Positions 49,401-59,349 of a stretch of DNA of 64,000 nucleotides are shown in pieces. The notes beneath the pieces are model-generated. The model worked only from the letters and a program-made list of their open reading frames with translations. It was not told where the DNA came from and ran no database searches. Position 1 is the first letter of the stretch. Every line of letters begins with the position of its first letter. Source of the DNA: Setoptus koraiensis (lineage: Eukaryota; Arthropoda); assembly GCA_048013815.1 (NCBI GenBank), contig CM106585.1:24118001-24182000 (forward strand). Direction: 5' to 3'. The translations under genes were made by a program, and so were the position numbers.

Positions 49401-51616
49401 TGTTACTGAATAATGTGGTCTAGGGTTGCTGAAAATTTGTTGTTATGATCAATCAATTAGTTTGAGTCCTTTATTGGCAGAAGCACTCGAAAGTGGCCAA
49501 AACTTATTTAAAATTGAATTATCGAGCACTGATTGACTAATTAGAGTGAATATGACCCGGCGAATAGTCCATAGGGCATTTATTATTGAATCATGAGATG
49601 ATTGTAATACCGATTTATCTTCCCTTGGTTGAATATTGCTCAATGGTCCCTTTAAGTAAGAGTAAATGTAGATGTTTCATTGACAACGATTATTCAATTT
49701 CTCTACAACGATGATATTATCTGAATTATCTGAGCTTTTTGAATTAATATTAGTATTGCACCAATTGTACTTGTTACTTATTACCCGTTTAGTTGGTCAG
49801 TACATTTTGGGTTTCTGCCACCTACGCTAATATGAGTATTCGACGATGAATTCACAAGCTTAATGTTATTATTATGTGACATATTTCTTCCGTTGATATA
49901 ATGCTGAATATAATGATCATCTCATCAAGTACTACTGTATGGTATGATATTGACTACCAGCATTGTTATAGTTGCCTACTATATTTAAATATTCATACAT
50001 ACAAAGTAGTGTTACGTGTCTTGTAATTCATGTAACATAAGATGATAGATTTGAAAATAAAAAGAAGTGAAATCTGCACACCAAGCCATCGTCAGTCATC
50101 GATATCTACAACTAAACATGGGAGAGACATAGATAACGCGAAATGACTTAATGCGCTGAATAATAATTTGGCTAAACTTGATGTTGGCGGTGGTATGAGC
50201 TTACGAACAATGGCGCTCTCGTGTTATTGTGTGACTATGAATCATGAGGAAATACTATTGTTGATATCAATATAAGTAGCGCATATTGTCGACTAAATCA
50301 TGATCGATATAGCTAGCTCGGGCTTGATGATGAATTTACAAATTATTATGTATTCTCATTGTGTGAAATCCATGTATAAATATAATAAAAAAATATTTAG
50401 AGAAAGTGCCGAGGTTGGTGGTTTTTCTATTGTTGTATGTACTTGTGTATACCACGAGACAAAGAAAGATAACTACCATTAGTTCGTTGTAAGATACCAC
50501 CAAGATTGTGGTTGTTGTTTCTATTATCTTCGCCTATGAGCTAACATCTTATTACAGGTAAGTTGCAGGCGCCTGCATGCCAGGTATGTGTGTGTGATCA
50601 TTAAGCATGCTAATGTTGTGTTATGAATGGCTGTTGTTTTAAGTGGCTGTTGCAATTATCGCTGCTTCAATACACAAGCTTGATATATGTAATTGCCCAA
50701 CTGAAGGCTTGTTGTGTTTTCATAGTTTTATAAATTCACAGATGATTTTGCAGTCGCTAGTAACTGGATTCTAGTTACAAGATAATGTGTGTTTGTCAAC
50801 AGTCAACGGGTCGCCTATTTTGACACTCTATCTGACTAGATATTATTGTAGGGCCTGTGGTTGTCTTGGTAAGGTTGTTAATCAATCTCGTGGTAGTTAT
50901 CAATCGGTACGAGTAATAATAATAATTAAGAAAATAATTGTTTGTCTTCCATTCCTCAGGACCGCGAGAAAGAGTCTTGATTTAGATAAATGTACTGGTA
51001 TACGGTATAGATACAGTAGACATGTATCAGACGGTATTGGACAATAATATTGGCAATACAGCCAGCTATGTAGCGTGAAGCAAACATACGCCCAAACACA
51101 TGAATATCCACATCATCGATATCTGTGGCCACTATTGCAGCTCGATAAATGTTACATGAATACTTACTTTATACCGCAGGATAGTATTCACGACTTGCTG
51201 CTCACTAGTGAGCATTCTTGTTGTCGTTCTTTCTCCCGCAATGACGCATACGCTTTTGCACTGGTACAGTAAAATCTCAGATAGTGCATTCTTCGACACG
51301 AGATTCTTCTACTGACCGTTCTTTTAACATGCCACTATCTTGTAAATGAGTCACAAAATGCACACACGCATAAGGGCCATTTGAAGAATATAGTTCAATG
51401 CTCGCTCACAAGATGTCAGACAAGGTCCACATGACGACATTTGCGGTTTGTTGCACTTGTCTAGTCTAGAGTCTAGACACGGATCATTCCCAATCAGGTG
51501 TGATCTAAGAGTGTCCAATTCACACCCAGCACGCTGCATATATAATATATGTATATAAATTTAATATACATCGATATTATTCATAATAATTTATCAGATA
51601 AACATCATAGATCAAA
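49401..51616. other. intergenic region between TMEM63 and DPM3 (divergent promoters)
   Basis: Both flanking genes read outwards, so promoters for both lie here. The open frame at 49449-49643 (minus) abuts the TMEM63 leader and has no recognised homology. The rest is AT-rich, with no gene seen. Confidence 0.6.
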
Positions 51617-51892
51617 ATGAAACGCTGGATGGCCATATTTATCGCCTTGATTGCACTGGGATTTGCATGGTTGCAATTAATCAGCGGAAATATTTTAGTC
51701 TTAAGTGATGAAGAGCGCCTACACGCAATCCTAACACCATTTTACGTTATCATTTTACTTGGTATTTATGCAGCTTCATCTGTCCTATTCAAGGTTTACA
51801 CATTCAATGAATGCCAGAGTGCCTATGAAGAATTGAAAAATCAAATAGATCTAGCAAAGTCGGATCTCAAGAGTCAAGGATTCAAGATATAA
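51617..51892 (+). CDS. DPM3: dolichol-phosphate mannosyltransferase subunit 3
   Basis: DPM3 anchors the catalytic subunit DPM1 in the ER membrane so that dolichol-phosphate mannose can be made for N-glycans, O-mannosylation and GPI anchors. The 91-residue protein has the exact family length (human 92). It has two N-terminal membrane helices (residues about 4-26 and 39-60), then the hallmark VYTFNECQSAYEELKNQI leading into a C-terminal amphipathic/coiled-coil segment ending GFKI. Human DPM3 has the matching VATFHDCEDAARELQSQI. Single exon. It converges with the AP-1 mu gene, whose stop is 288 bases away across long TA tracts. Confidence 0.95.
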   Translation: MKRWMAIFIALIALGFAWLQLISGNILVLSDEERLHAILTPFYVIILLGIYAASSVLFKVYTFNECQSAYEELKNQIDLAKSDLKSQGFKI

Positions 51893-52017
51893 TATAAGAT
51901 TGCCGGAATAGGCTGCCTCATATCTCTTTGTTTGTCTCGTCGTTAATATATATATATACATATGTATAAATATCAAAACAACATCGAATTGGGAACCTTA
52001 TATAAATAAATTATAAA

Positions 52018-52056
<39 letters not shown>
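52018..52056. repeat. (TA)n tract
   Basis: About 18 TA units between the 3' ends of DPM3 and AP1M, with further TATATA blocks to 52142. Confidence 0.95.
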
Positions 52057-52059
<3 letters not shown>

Positions 52060-52180
52060 TGTCTATATACTAGTAAATGGACGCACAGGCTTTTTTATAT
52101 ATATCTATATTCTATATATATATATATAAATATATTTATATAATATGTGACTGACTGAATAAATCAGTTATACTTGATCC

Positions 52181-53449
52181 TTAGCTTGTCCTTAATTGAT
52201 AGTCGCCATTCTGCGTTATATAGCGCACCCATGGCAACGCCTGGTAGCCACTTTTTTCTATGATCTTCAAATATCTTACTTGGATGCCTGATGTGGTGAA
52301 ATAAGGTATTTCAAATCTCACTTGGATGGGTGGCTTTCCCTCTGTTTCGTCACTCTCTATACTAGGCAATTTGAAATGAGCCCTCATGAGATACTCTTTA
52401 CCACCTGGAAATGACTTGATTGTCCAGATTATGGCCGACGTCTCTGGAGCGTATCTACACGAGCCGATTCCTGCCTTAAAATTTGGGGAATCGGCATCTT
52501 GTGGAACAGGTATAATTATTTCAACGCCATTTGCTGTTGATCGGCGCTTGAATTGGCTTTTAGCTTTTACCATATATTCTATCCGGCTATGTGCATGCTT
52601 TTCAATTTGTGACTCAATCCAAATCAATGGTTTTATATGTGTGCTTAAACGATATGACATCAATTCAAATGTACCATCTGGCGGTATGAATGATATTGTT
52701 CTGTCGTTTTCAAAACGTGACAATCTAACACACTGATGAAATTTAACATCTTCTAATTCAACTGATTTTGATTTACCTCTTCCAGTCGATTCAAATAACA
52801 CTTTATCATTGAGACCTAACCTCAACTCTGGCATACCACTCAAATAGACACGCATTTGTATGGAGCCCACTATTTCGGAACGTAATACATTACCACTGGC
52901 GTTGGCCAGAAGATTAACTGACTCAATGACATCTAGAAAGACTTCATTTTTTCTGTATTTGATACCCTGAGAACGCCAAGAGACGGCATTGGTCACTGCC
53001 TCGGGCGGCCTAACTTGCATTTCCATTATTTGCGATTCTTGTGTAATATATTCTTGCAATATCTTCCATTCAGTTGTCTGAGGGTAACCGAAGTCCATAA
53101 CTTCATCTAGTAGCTCATATATAAGTACAAAATTATCTCTTATAGATTCTTCCTCTAGTTCTTTAAAATATTCAGTGAACACTTGAGCACAACGATGCAA
53201 GAATTGAAATACTAATGTAACATTGGCGTTTTTTGTAGTTGTAGCAACTAGATATAAATTATTGCACTTGATGAATAAGAAGCTAACATTTTGATGGCGT
53301 AATATTGGGCAAAGGCAGGCCTCATCCTCTCGCTCGCTTAATATAGGCATAAATTTATCAATTATATTTAGATCTACATCGCCACGATAATTTCTCGAAA
53401 TGAGAACTTTACCTTTAAGATCTAATATATAGACTGCTGATGCAGACAT
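52181..53449 (-). CDS. AP1M1: AP-1 clathrin adaptor complex, mu-1 subunit
   Basis: The medium chain of the AP-1 adaptor binds YxxPhi sorting signals in cargo and links it to clathrin at the trans-Golgi network and endosomes. The 422 residues equal the family norm (human AP1M1 has 423) and align end to end. Longin domain at 1-140 (MSASAVYILDLKGKVLISRN, FKELEEESIRDNF, YELLDEVMDFGYPQTT). Mu homology domain from about 155 (AVSWRSQGIKYRKNEVFLDV, RFENDRTISFIPPDG, AKSQFKRRSTANGVE, SFPGGKEYLMRAHF), ending in YQALPWVRYITQNGDYQLRT. Complete and intronless, whereas the vertebrate genes have many introns; the absence of any defect argues for a functional gene rather than a dead retrocopy. AP1M2-type paralogues cannot be told apart in an invertebrate. 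Confidence 0.97.
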   Translation of the reverse strand: MSASAVYILDLKGKVLISRNYRGDVDLNIIDKFMPILSEREDEACLCPILRHQNVSFLFIKCNNLYLVATTTKNANVTLVFQFLHRCAQVFTEYFKELEEESIRDNFVLIYELLDEVMDFGYPQTTEWKILQEYITQESQIMEMQVRPPEAVTNAVSWRSQGIKYRKNEVFLDVIESVNLLANASGNVLRSEIVGSIQMRVYLSGMPELRLGLNDKVLFESTGRGKSKSVELEDVKFHQCVRLSRFENDRTISFIPPDGTFELMSYRLSTHIKPLIWIESQIEKHAHSRIEYMVKAKSQFKRRSTANGVEIIIPVPQDADSPNFKAGIGSCRYAPETSAIIWTIKSFPGGKEYLMRAHFKLPSIESDETEGKPPIQVRFEIPYFTTSGIQVRYLKIIEKSGYQALPWVRYITQNGDYQLRTS

Positions 53450-54099
53450 GTTGGCTCCTTGTTGTTGTAGTTGATTAATATGCCGCTCACTTTCGTTCTA
53501 ATATTCCTCTGGCTAAAATATCAATCGGATCCTTGTGAGCCAACAGTATATCTAGTATAATAATAATTTAATTTAATAGTATAATAATAATAAAATCCAG
53601 GCAAATGGATGGGACGGTGTCTAAAGGTGTCCGCTAATATATTTGCAAATGAACTGAAAAGGCTACGCTAGCTTCCACAGTGTCTGTTCCATGCGGCGTA
53701 TTTTGACTTTTTGTGCAAATTTACCAAACACAAGGCTACACAATGAGCGCACAGTGTGCGTTGTCAGAATTAAACTTATAGCGGACAGAATAGAGTACCT
53801 AATTTCATTGCACTCATCTTAAATGTAAGTGCATGATGATTGGTTTTATGTCATTAGTGAGACACTATCATTAATGTCACAATTTCTAGTACAATTTCTA
53901 GTACTATCTATCTTGATCTATCTCGGATTATCTTTAGGTTAAAATGCTCCAATATGAGAGGAGCATTACCTTGTTTCTCTTTCTTCCAGCATTAGATCTA
54001 TACTATTAATTCAGAGCGGTATCAAATCCTTTAATTAACACATTTCTTCCATATCATCCATTCAATAAAGTCGAAATTCGAGTCGCCTCTATTCTAAAA
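53450..54099. other. divergent spacer between AP1M and the glycosyltransferase
   Basis: AT-rich promoter region for both genes. A short hairpin (AATGCTCC...GGAGCATT, about 53944-53968) lies about 130 bases before the glycosyltransferase start. No open frame of note. Confidence 0.6.
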
Positions 54100-55554
54100 A
54101 TGGAACAAGAAACTCGCGAGCTTGCGTTTAACCAGAAAAAAACAATTTTGACTATAATAATTGCCTTGACTGATTCATTAGGACACTTCAGTACATTGAA
54201 GGCTATTGCAGATGAGTTGCTAAGCCGAAGCCATAGAGTTATATTCTTTTCAGTGAATGAACTTGATACAAAGGGCTACGAGGCTATTATAGCCAGTGAA
54301 ATTGACTCTTTTCTGTCTAAACCATGGAAATTAACGGACAGAATAACAGAGCGAAAATTTGATGATTCCGTGGATAGCGCTGAAGATAAGTGGACAAAAA
54401 TTGTTGAGATTGTTGCACCAGTATTCAGAATGGGCCCAAAAGAATCAGCGAGAGAATCAGTTTCACTTGGCCATGGTCAATGCAGATACGAAGTAGAGCT
54501 GCATCATGACAGGTTGGAACAATTATTTAAGCTTATCAAGCCCGATGTTATTGTCTCAGATTTAATGTTATGTTATCCATGCATAATGAATCAGAGAGAC
54601 ATTAAATGGGTTCGCCTCTTCTTGGGAGCTTCATTGGCAATATATGGAAGGTATTATCCGACGTTGTTGCCTCCTGAATGGTACGGCTTGCCTACATTAT
54701 GCAGCACTGATGTAATTAAAGAATACAGAGATTTCGATTACAGTATCAAGATTAAACATTATAACAAGTTGACTGATACTTTAAAGGATAAATTCAATTG
54801 TCAAGATATGCCACCAGCGGAAAAAACTGTTGAATTTGTGCCCGAGTCGCCTTTCATGAATATCTACATGTATCCAAGCGCATTAGATTACGCTAATATA
54901 ATCAAAGATGTAAAGAGGCCTGCAAATTGGTTCCATGTTAATTCTTTGGTTCCCAAAAATTTGAACACGCGTCGTAGCGAGACATTCAATAGTTCAGATA
55001 GAAAAGAAGTTGACGATTTTGTCATTCGAAAAATTGGAGACACTAAGCTGATCTATTTTAGCTTAGGCACTCTAGCGAGTGCTGATACCGATTTGATGAA
55101 TCGCATATTGGCTTTTCTGGCTTTAGACATCGATAATCTTTACATCGTTTCTATGGGGCCCTTACATCAGCATTTGAAACTGGGAGATAACATGTTGGGG
55201 CGCAAATTTATTGATCAACTTTATATTCTACCCAAGATAGATTTGATTATTACTCATGGTGGAAATAACACAATTACAGAGTCATTTCATTATGGAGTGC
55301 CGGGATTTGTTGTTCTACCAGTATTCGACGATCAACATGATAATGCCAGACGAATTGAAGAAATAAAAGTAGGTAAGAGCCTAGATACATACAATTGCTC
55401 AAGAATAGAATTGATGGAGGCTATACACTCTGTATTATCTGACACAAGTATCAAGGAAAGGATGCAGAAGTTCGGGGAGGAAATCCGAAATTCGAATGGG
55501 CTCGTGACAGCTTGCGATATGATAGAGAGAGCAGCCGCCGACGATAGCTGCTAG
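54100..55554 (+). CDS. soluble UDP-glycosyltransferase, GT1 family, bacterial-like
   Basis: Transfers a sugar from a UDP donor to small lipophilic acceptors, usually for detoxification of diet or pesticide compounds. The 484-residue protein has the two-Rossmann GT-B layout. The N-terminal acceptor half starts LTIIIALTDSLGHF with the conserved histidine at 29. The C-terminal donor half has FSLGT (320-324), the sugar-nucleotide signature around HGGNNT (386-391) and DDQHDNA (410-416). There is no signal peptide and no C-terminal membrane helix, unlike the ER-bound UGTs of insects and vertebrates, but as in the mite UGT families reported for Tetranychus urticae to have come from bacteria. Single exon, codon use not visibly odd. 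The acceptor cannot be predicted. Confidence 0.92.
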   Translation: MEQETRELAFNQKKTILTIIIALTDSLGHFSTLKAIADELLSRSHRVIFFSVNELDTKGYEAIIASEIDSFLSKPWKLTDRITERKFDDSVDSAEDKWTKIVEIVAPVFRMGPKESARESVSLGHGQCRYEVELHHDRLEQLFKLIKPDVIVSDLMLCYPCIMNQRDIKWVRLFLGASLAIYGRYYPTLLPPEWYGLPTLCSTDVIKEYRDFDYSIKIKHYNKLTDTLKDKFNCQDMPPAEKTVEFVPESPFMNIYMYPSALDYANIIKDVKRPANWFHVNSLVPKNLNTRRSETFNSSDRKEVDDFVIRKIGDTKLIYFSLGTLASADTDLMNRILAFLALDIDNLYIVSMGPLHQHLKLGDNMLGRKFIDQLYILPKIDLIITHGGNNTITESFHYGVPGFVVLPVFDDQHDNARRIEEIKVGKSLDTYNCSRIELMEAIHSVLSDTSIKERMQKFGEEIRNSNGLVTACDMIERAAADDSC

Positions 55555-56453
55555 TTGTTGTGTTAAATTAGTTGTAATTGAAAGGCATCTCGTTAATTGA
55601 TAAATCATGGAAAGACATCTCGTTAATTGATGAGTCATGGAAAGGCACCTCGTCAATTGATGAATTCTGGAAAGGTGTGCTAATTGCCTTTTGAATTCGC
55701 ATGACCTAGAATAACATCCCAATCTGCAGTTGAACGATAAAAGAATTCGTTACATTTATTTGCTAAAAAATCGAATAAAATATATACAAATAACTTCTTT
55801 TCTCGCCATCACTTCCTGAAGTACCTGTGACTTGAGCGCCTTATATAATGGGCTTTCGATGAATAGAATCAATGGAACGCATTTTAGAGGCATGACCTAG
55901 AGGTCTAATTAAAAAGTTATCTTGCACGTAACACGTGCCACCTAGGCTCGAAATTTCGTAAACTTTTGTAATTCGCGGTAATTATTAATCCTGTTTCGGT
56001 GATTCATGTTTCGAGAAGTTGAACTATGCTATGTCGTAGACGAAAATTGATACTCGATATATCCGCGAGGGCGGCGCTTTAAGGTTTCCTCTTCCATTCG
56101 GAGTGAAATACAGCTCGCGTTGGTTAGATGATTAGCCGCAGAATATCGAGTATCGATCGTGTTTGCACATCTCATCCAATGCTCAGACAAGTGCACCAAT
56201 CAACAACAAAACATTAGATGAAACACCACACCCTTGACTGTGTATTTCAAGGTCTTGCAACCACCCCTTGCGGATTATTTTTGCATCAATATTTTCCATA
56301 TCGGAAATGGAACACACATTATATAAATACCATCAGACGTATAGCACAAAAGACTAGAACGTGTAGATCTATTCATGTAAACCGTATTTACCAGAGCTGT
56401 TTTATTTGTCATTTTATAACATCAGATTAATTCATTGTCAACATCTAATCATC
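55555..56453. other. intergenic region, glycosyltransferase to eIF3j-like gene
   Basis: Starts with a 30-bp tandem array (listed separately). The remainder has no recognisable gene; the promoter of the eIF3j-like gene should lie at its right end. Confidence 0.6.
55580..55680. repeat. 30-bp tandem repeat, 3.3 copies
   Basis: Units at 55580-55609, 55610-55639 and 55640-55669 plus a partial copy. They begin GAAAGGCATCTCGTTAATTG and differ by 3-7 bases. The array starts 26 bases after the glycosyltransferase stop, so it falls in its 3' UTR. Confidence 0.93.
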
Positions 56454-56783
56454 ATGGACGATTGGGACGCCGAAGCCGATAACCCACCATTTAGTCTTTT
56501 TAAGGAGGTGACACCTCAGGAGGCGATAAAAAAATTTGAATGGCTTGATATTGTTGTCTACAATAGATGGTCAAAGTCGGAGAGGAGGCTGTACCAAAAA
56601 TTAAAATGTATACAGGTCGCAGAGGTTCTAGAGAAGACAGCCCAAGACAATGTTGACGATCTGACTAAAGCTTTTGATCAATTAACCGTGATAAAGAACG
56701 CAGACCAAGACACAGCTTCTGAAGTCGATGATCTTATCAAATCGCTTGAGAGAAAATTGAACATAACCACGAAGAAGAAATGA
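56454..56783 (+). CDS. very short eIF3 subunit j-like protein
   Basis: eIF3j (yeast Hcr1) binds the 40S decoding site, helps eIF3 join the ribosome and aids recycling. The start chosen is the ATG at 56454, giving MDDWDAEADNPPF, which resembles the conserved N-terminal W-D-A-D/E-x-F/P motif of eIF3j. A longer frame opens at 56406 but adds 16 unlike residues. Residues 27-75 can be laid over the C-terminal dimerisation region of human eIF3j: YEKSLYYASFLEVLVRD against SERRLYQKLKCIQVAEV, and DDLKKITNSLTVL against DDLTKAFDQLTVI. The protein is 109 residues against 230-260 in the family, lacking the whole charged middle. It ends in a lysine run. The similarity is modest and judged by eye, so the family call is probable, not certain. 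It converges with EXOSC5. Confidence 0.6.
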   Translation: MDDWDAEADNPPFSLFKEVTPQEAIKKFEWLDIVVYNRWSKSERRLYQKLKCIQVAEVLEKTAQDNVDDLTKAFDQLTVIKNADQDTASEVDDLIKSLERKLNITTKKK

Positions 56784-56871
56784 AGACCTGCCATTAAAAA
56801 ATTCTCTTATGAGTCAGATTATTATTAGTAGTATACCCGGATTTATTGAATTTTAACCTGTTCCAATAACG

Positions 56872-57645
56872 TTATTGCGCTCGCTTTGAAAAGCGTGCCT
56901 CAATATCGTTTCTTATCTGGTCAAATATCTTCTCTGATTCCAATCTTGCCAGCCTTGTAGCCTCGTTTAAGACGCACTGATTGTATATACCTTGAGTCTT
57001 AATGGCAATCAATTTATAACTATGATGTTCAAATACAAGATCGAATCTCGAACAACATTGTGATTCCTGTTCCTTGTTGGGCTGTACAATAAACAAAAGG
57101 TTTGATAAATTATTGACTCCTTCTTCATCATATGATTCCTTCTCTACAGTAGTCTCTTTATTTAGAGTTGTAATGACAGTCACACCGGTTGCCACGCATC
57201 TCATTGGTAGTCCACAATCTAGGAGAGCACAACAAGTGCCTGTGATTGCTGCAGTCACTATTGAGCCACCATCGTATATCTCTTGCACTATGATAGAAAT
57301 GAGAGTTCTTGGATGAAGTCTAGTGAGGAGAACGTATTGGAAGGTTGTCTTAATGAAGTTCTCGAATTCTCTCAGTTCGGCTTGTAACGGGTTGGACATA
57401 GATATGCTAATTTTACGTTTGTAGAGAACCTCTATCACAGCCTCTTCATAGTTGATTTTTGATTGGGCAATATCCACGGGACCATACGCGGCAGCTTGAA
57501 CGATTGTTTGATTTTGTAGTATCAAAGCGGAACCATCAGGTCTGCTCAGATTGCCGAAGGCAACTTGTGTTTTGTCCACTTGGCGTGTCAGTTTTTTGGG
57601 AGAGCTCAATGGTGGGTGATGAACTTCGGCATCGCAAACGTCCAT
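56872..57645 (-). CDS. EXOSC5: RNA exosome ring subunit EXOSC5 / RRP46
   Basis: A non-catalytic RNase PH-fold subunit of the six-membered exosome ring, which threads RNA to the DIS3/RRP6 nucleases for 3'-5' processing and decay in nucleus and cytoplasm. The 257-residue protein (human 235) aligns with human EXOSC5: NLSRPDGSALILQNQT at about 32-47 (human LLSRPDGSASFLQGDT), AAYGPVDIAQSK, LLTRLHPRTLISIIVQ, CCALLDCGLPMRCVATGV. The first about 22 residues precede the conserved fold and look like the start of the neighbouring eIF3j-like protein. An acceptor-like TTTTAG sits eight bases upstream of the start, so a 5' UTR intron is possible. Intronless coding region. Confidence 0.92.
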   Translation of the reverse strand: MDVCDAEVHHPPLSSPKKLTRQVDKTQVAFGNLSRPDGSALILQNQTIVQAAAYGPVDIAQSKINYEEAVIEVLYKRKISISMSNPLQAELREFENFIKTTFQYVLLTRLHPRTLISIIVQEIYDGGSIVTAAITGTCCALLDCGLPMRCVATGVTVITTLNKETTVEKESYDEEGVNNLSNLLFIVQPNKEQESQCCSRFDLVFEHHSYKLIAIKTQGIYNQCVLNEATRLARLESEKIFDQIRNDIEARFSKRAQ

Positions 57646-58146
57646 CTCGACTAAAATATAAATTCAAGTGTCCTCTAAGCTACAAATTCTTATAGATCCC
57701 TGGGAGTATTTGCGGTTTGTAAATAAAAGGTAATATTGTTCGAATACTGTGTGACCTATTGATATAACCTACCGTTGTAGGGAATAAATTGGAGGGGCAC
57801 CCTTGGATACTCATGAGAAGGCATGAAAGAGAGAGAGAGAGCACATGGCATTGTATATGGTGATGGGAAAAATATGCATCATGTGCGGAACGCGTATCAT
57901 TTGATCACGGATGTTGACCGATTCATTTTCTTGCTCGAGAACAGATGTGTTATATAAGGCACAAATTGTGCTGCACAATTGTGATATGTGCATGAAAAAG
58001 CACGATCTGTGCTTGCTTTGAAATGAACAACTCACAATTCTGAACAAATGCAATAAAACATGGAAATTTGCGTGGCACCAACACGAGACACCATTATATC
58101 ATCTATTCAACTACATGTATATAGCTGGAACTCAACGTGATCCATC
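57646..58146. promoter_or_regulatory. shared spacer of divergent EXOSC5 and TFB1M
   Basis: 501 bases between two divergent starts, so promoters of both genes must lie here. It holds a short (GA)n tract near 57830-57842. No TATA box or other element can be assigned with confidence. Confidence 0.5.
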
Positions 58147-59349
58147 ATGACAAGCATTGCCAAAATTGTCAGATCTAGAGCGGCCTTCAAAAATCTGATG
58201 CCAATACCTCAAGTCTCCGCCACGGATATGGAATCAACTCAACGCGAGCTCACCCCAAAAAAATTACCCCCATTACCTAAGGAGAGAGACTTATTGAGGG
58301 TTTATGGAATAAAAGCCAAGAAACAACTGTCTCAGAACTTTTTGTTGGATCCAAGATTGCTTTATAGACTAGTCCGAGCGGCAGGGGTGATGCCAGGTTA
58401 CAGAGTTGTCGAAGTTGGACCAGGACCTGGAAATCTTACACGATCCATCTTGCAAAAGGGTCCCTTAGAAGTGTTAGCTATCGAGAAAGACAGGAGATTT
58501 TTGCCACTACTAGAAATGCTGGCCGATTCAGTGGAGCCCGGTCAATTGAAAATAGTTGTCGGGGACGCCATGGACCACACTTTTACCAATGCCTTCGGTG
58601 TCGCTGAGAGTATGGAATTCAACGAAACTGGTGGCGGGTATCAAGCTAGCATATGCAATGTCAAGCGTCGGTGGGAAGGATTTGACTCGCCACCAATAAG
58701 AATTGTAGGAAATTTACCTTTTAGTGTGTCCACTGCCCTCTTAATAAAATGGTTGAATCTAATTTCAGTGAGGCAGGGGTTTTGGGAGTACGGAAGAGTA
58801 CCTATGTTATTAACTTTTCAAGAAGAGGTTGCACGGAGGATAACAGCAGACCCTTGCTCATCAGAGCGCACCAGGCTATCGGCAATGGTGCAAAACTATT
58901 GTAGAGTTAAATATATGTTCACTATTAAGGGTACATCTTTCACACCTGCGGCTATTGTGAACACAGGTGTCGTGAAGTTGGAGCCTAGAATCAAACCATA
59001 CTGTGATGTTCCCTTTAGATTATTCGAGAAGTTTGTCAGGCACCTATATCATCATCGCAATAAGGACGTTTTGTACAATGTGCGTACCCTTTTCCCCAAA
59101 GACATGGCAGATTGCGCCGATAGATTAGTTGAAAAGGCGGAGGTCAGCTCTTTCATTAGGTGTTATATGGTGAGCAATGTCGAAGTATCTAGAATGTGCG
59201 CTGAATATTACGAATATTGTAAACAATACCCAGCTCTGATAGAATTCAACTATCGAGCTGGTAAGAGACTAGTCGACGAGCTAAGCTTGAAAGTTCTACG
59301 CGAGGCAGGACTTGGTCTACTAGAAGAGGATATTCCCAAACTAAATTAA
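58147..59349 (+). CDS. TFB1M: mitochondrial 12S rRNA adenine dimethyltransferase 1
   Basis: A KsgA/Dim1-type enzyme that uses S-adenosylmethionine to dimethylate two adjacent adenosines in the 3'-terminal hairpin of mitochondrial small-subunit rRNA, needed for mitoribosome assembly. The 400 residues (human 346) begin with about 26 residues that are basic, without acidic residues before position 27, and hydroxylated: a likely mitochondrial import signal. Family landmarks: LSQNFLLD (61-68), SAM motif VEVGPGPGNLT (88-98), acidic ribose-binding E113 in AIEKD, VGDAMD (138-143), catalytic NLPF (189-192) and FQEEVARRI (224-232). The C-terminal helical domain is intact to the end. Single exon. Divergent from EXOSC5 and followed by HSP70. 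TFB2M is excluded because the canonical NLPF motif is kept. Confidence 0.96.
   Translation: MTSIAKIVRSRAAFKNLMPIPQVSATDMESTQRELTPKKLPPLPKERDLLRVYGIKAKKQLSQNFLLDPRLLYRLVRAAGVMPGYRVVEVGPGPGNLTRSILQKGPLEVLAIEKDRRFLPLLEMLADSVEPGQLKIVVGDAMDHTFTNAFGVAESMEFNETGGGYQASICNVKRRWEGFDSPPIRIVGNLPFSVSTALLIKWLNLISVRQGFWEYGRVPMLLTFQEEVARRITADPCSSERTRLSAMVQNYCRVKYMFTIKGTSFTPAAIVNTGVVKLEPRIKPYCDVPFRLFEKFVRHLYHHRNKDVLYNVRTLFPKDMADCADRLVEKAEVSSFIRCYMVSNVEVSRMCAEYYEYCKQYPALIEFNYRAGKRLVDELSLKVLREAGLGLLEEDIPKLN

Noticed and set aside
52181-53449. AP-1 mu as a processed pseudogene because it lacks introns
   Set aside because: The frame is complete, of exact family length and highly conserved, and neighbouring genes are also intronless.
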